NCBI GenBank assembly: GCA_035272265.1
Contig: DATEQV010000536.1
Location: forward strand, 1 to 6,288
Origin: Acidisphaera sp035272265
GTDB lineage: Bacteria > Pseudomonadota > Alphaproteobacteria > Acetobacterales > Acetobacteraceae
Length of the DNA stretch: 6,288 bases
Direction of reading: 5' to 3'
The notes beneath the pieces were generated by a model. The model did no database searches, was not told the origin of the DNA, and was given only the letters and a program-made list of their open reading frames with translations. Below, piece by piece: positions 5,968 through 6,288 of the stretch. Position 1 is the stretch's first letter, and each line of letters begins with the position of its first letter. A program made the position numbers and the translations under genes.

Positions 5968-6288
5968 GCGTGCTGCGTCTCGATACCGACGGCTGGGTGC
6001 TGACGGCCACGCTGGACGACGCGGCCACGCGCAACGCGCTGAGCGACGCCATGGTCACAGCATTCGAGGCGATGCTGCACGCGACCGAACCCGACCGCGG
6101 CGTGCGCGCGATCGTGCTGCGCGGCGCGCACGGCAGTTTCTGCGCCGGCGCCGACCTGCGCACGGGCACCGGCAGCGCCGAGCAGGCGTGGGCGCGCAAC
6201 GCCCGCGGCGGCGCGCTGTTCGCCCGCCTCGCCGCGCACCCGGCCGTGGTGATCGCCGTCGTGGACGGACCCGCCTTCGGCGGCGGCT
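5964..6288 (+). CDS. Enoyl-CoA hydratase/isomerase (crotonase) family protein, 3' end outside window
   Basis: Crotonase-fold enzymes hydrate or isomerise enoyl-CoAs; in Atu/Liu pathways such an enzyme hydrates the carboxylated glutaconyl-CoA product. The 108 visible codons open with the usual VLTATLD strand and the NALSDAM helix start (24-30). They continue through VRAIVLRGAHGSFCAGADL (47-65; the FCAGADL loop supplies one oxyanion NH and binds CoA) and AVVDGPAFGGG (98-108), the second oxyanion-hole loop, where the window ends. The family has about 260 residues, so some 150 lie beyond the edge, including the usual catalytic glutamates. The start ATG overlaps the carboxyltransferase stop (ATGA, 5964-5967). 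There is no clear Shine-Dalgarno, so translation is probably coupled. By position it is an AtuE- or LiuC-like hydratase, but family membership is all the sequence proves. Confidence 0.88.
   Translation, partial: MSVLRLDTDGWVLTATLDDAATRNALSDAMVTAFEAMLHATEPDRGVRAIVLRGAHGSFCAGADLRTGTGSAEQAWARNARGGALFARLAAHPAVVIAVVDGPAFGGG

Noticed and set aside
1..6288. CRISPR arrays, tRNA or rRNA genes, riboswitches, toxin-antitoxin or phage-defence systems
   Set aside because: No regularly spaced repeats, cloverleaf-like stretches, or defence-type motifs were seen on either strand. The content is metabolic genes and gene remnants.

Overview
The window is high-GC DNA, most likely from a Pseudomonadota bacterium (perhaps Burkholderiales or a relative). 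That placement rests only on base composition and on the kinds of genes present. It splits into a decayed left part (1 to about 2407) and an intact right part (2446 to 6288). No tRNA, rRNA or CRISPR array was seen.

Left part: positions 1-126 form a segment of about 50% GC (63 of 126 bases counted) with near-perfect inverted ends, possibly a small mobile-element remnant. Next to it lie the wrecks of what look like two divergent operons. On the minus strand are the C-terminal piece of an M20-family metallopeptidase/deacylase, with a frameshift, and downstream of it the first third of an arginase/agmatinase-family ureohydrolase. On the plus strand are the C-terminal piece of a DppD/OppD-type ATPase, a DppF/OppF-type ATPase reduced to its two ends, and a second M20 gene with an internal deletion and frame change. 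The plus-strand genes still meet at ATGA overlaps, so the old operon order (dppD-dppF-M20) is readable. The parent locus was probably a peptide uptake and hydrolysis cluster. None of these genes can now make a normal product.

Right part: two divergent transcription units flank a 133-base control region (4236-4368). Leftward are an intact acyl-CoA dehydrogenase and, two bases after its stop, a glutathione S-transferase-family gene with a GTG start. Rightward are a complete carboxyltransferase (beta) subunit of a biotin-dependent acyl-CoA carboxylase and, overlapping by ATGA, an enoyl-CoA hydratase/isomerase cut by the window end.

Dehydrogenase, carboxylase and hydratase are the enzymes used in the leucine/isovalerate (Liu) and acyclic terpene (Atu) pathways: desaturate an acyl-CoA, carboxylate the resulting enoyl-CoA, then hydrate it. 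The set resembles atuC/atuD/atuE more than liuA/liuB/liuC to my eye, but the true substrate is unknown. The biotin-carrying alpha subunit is not in the window and would be expected to the right. The coupled GST gene is not part of the Atu or Liu operons I know, and it is the most interesting intact element here.
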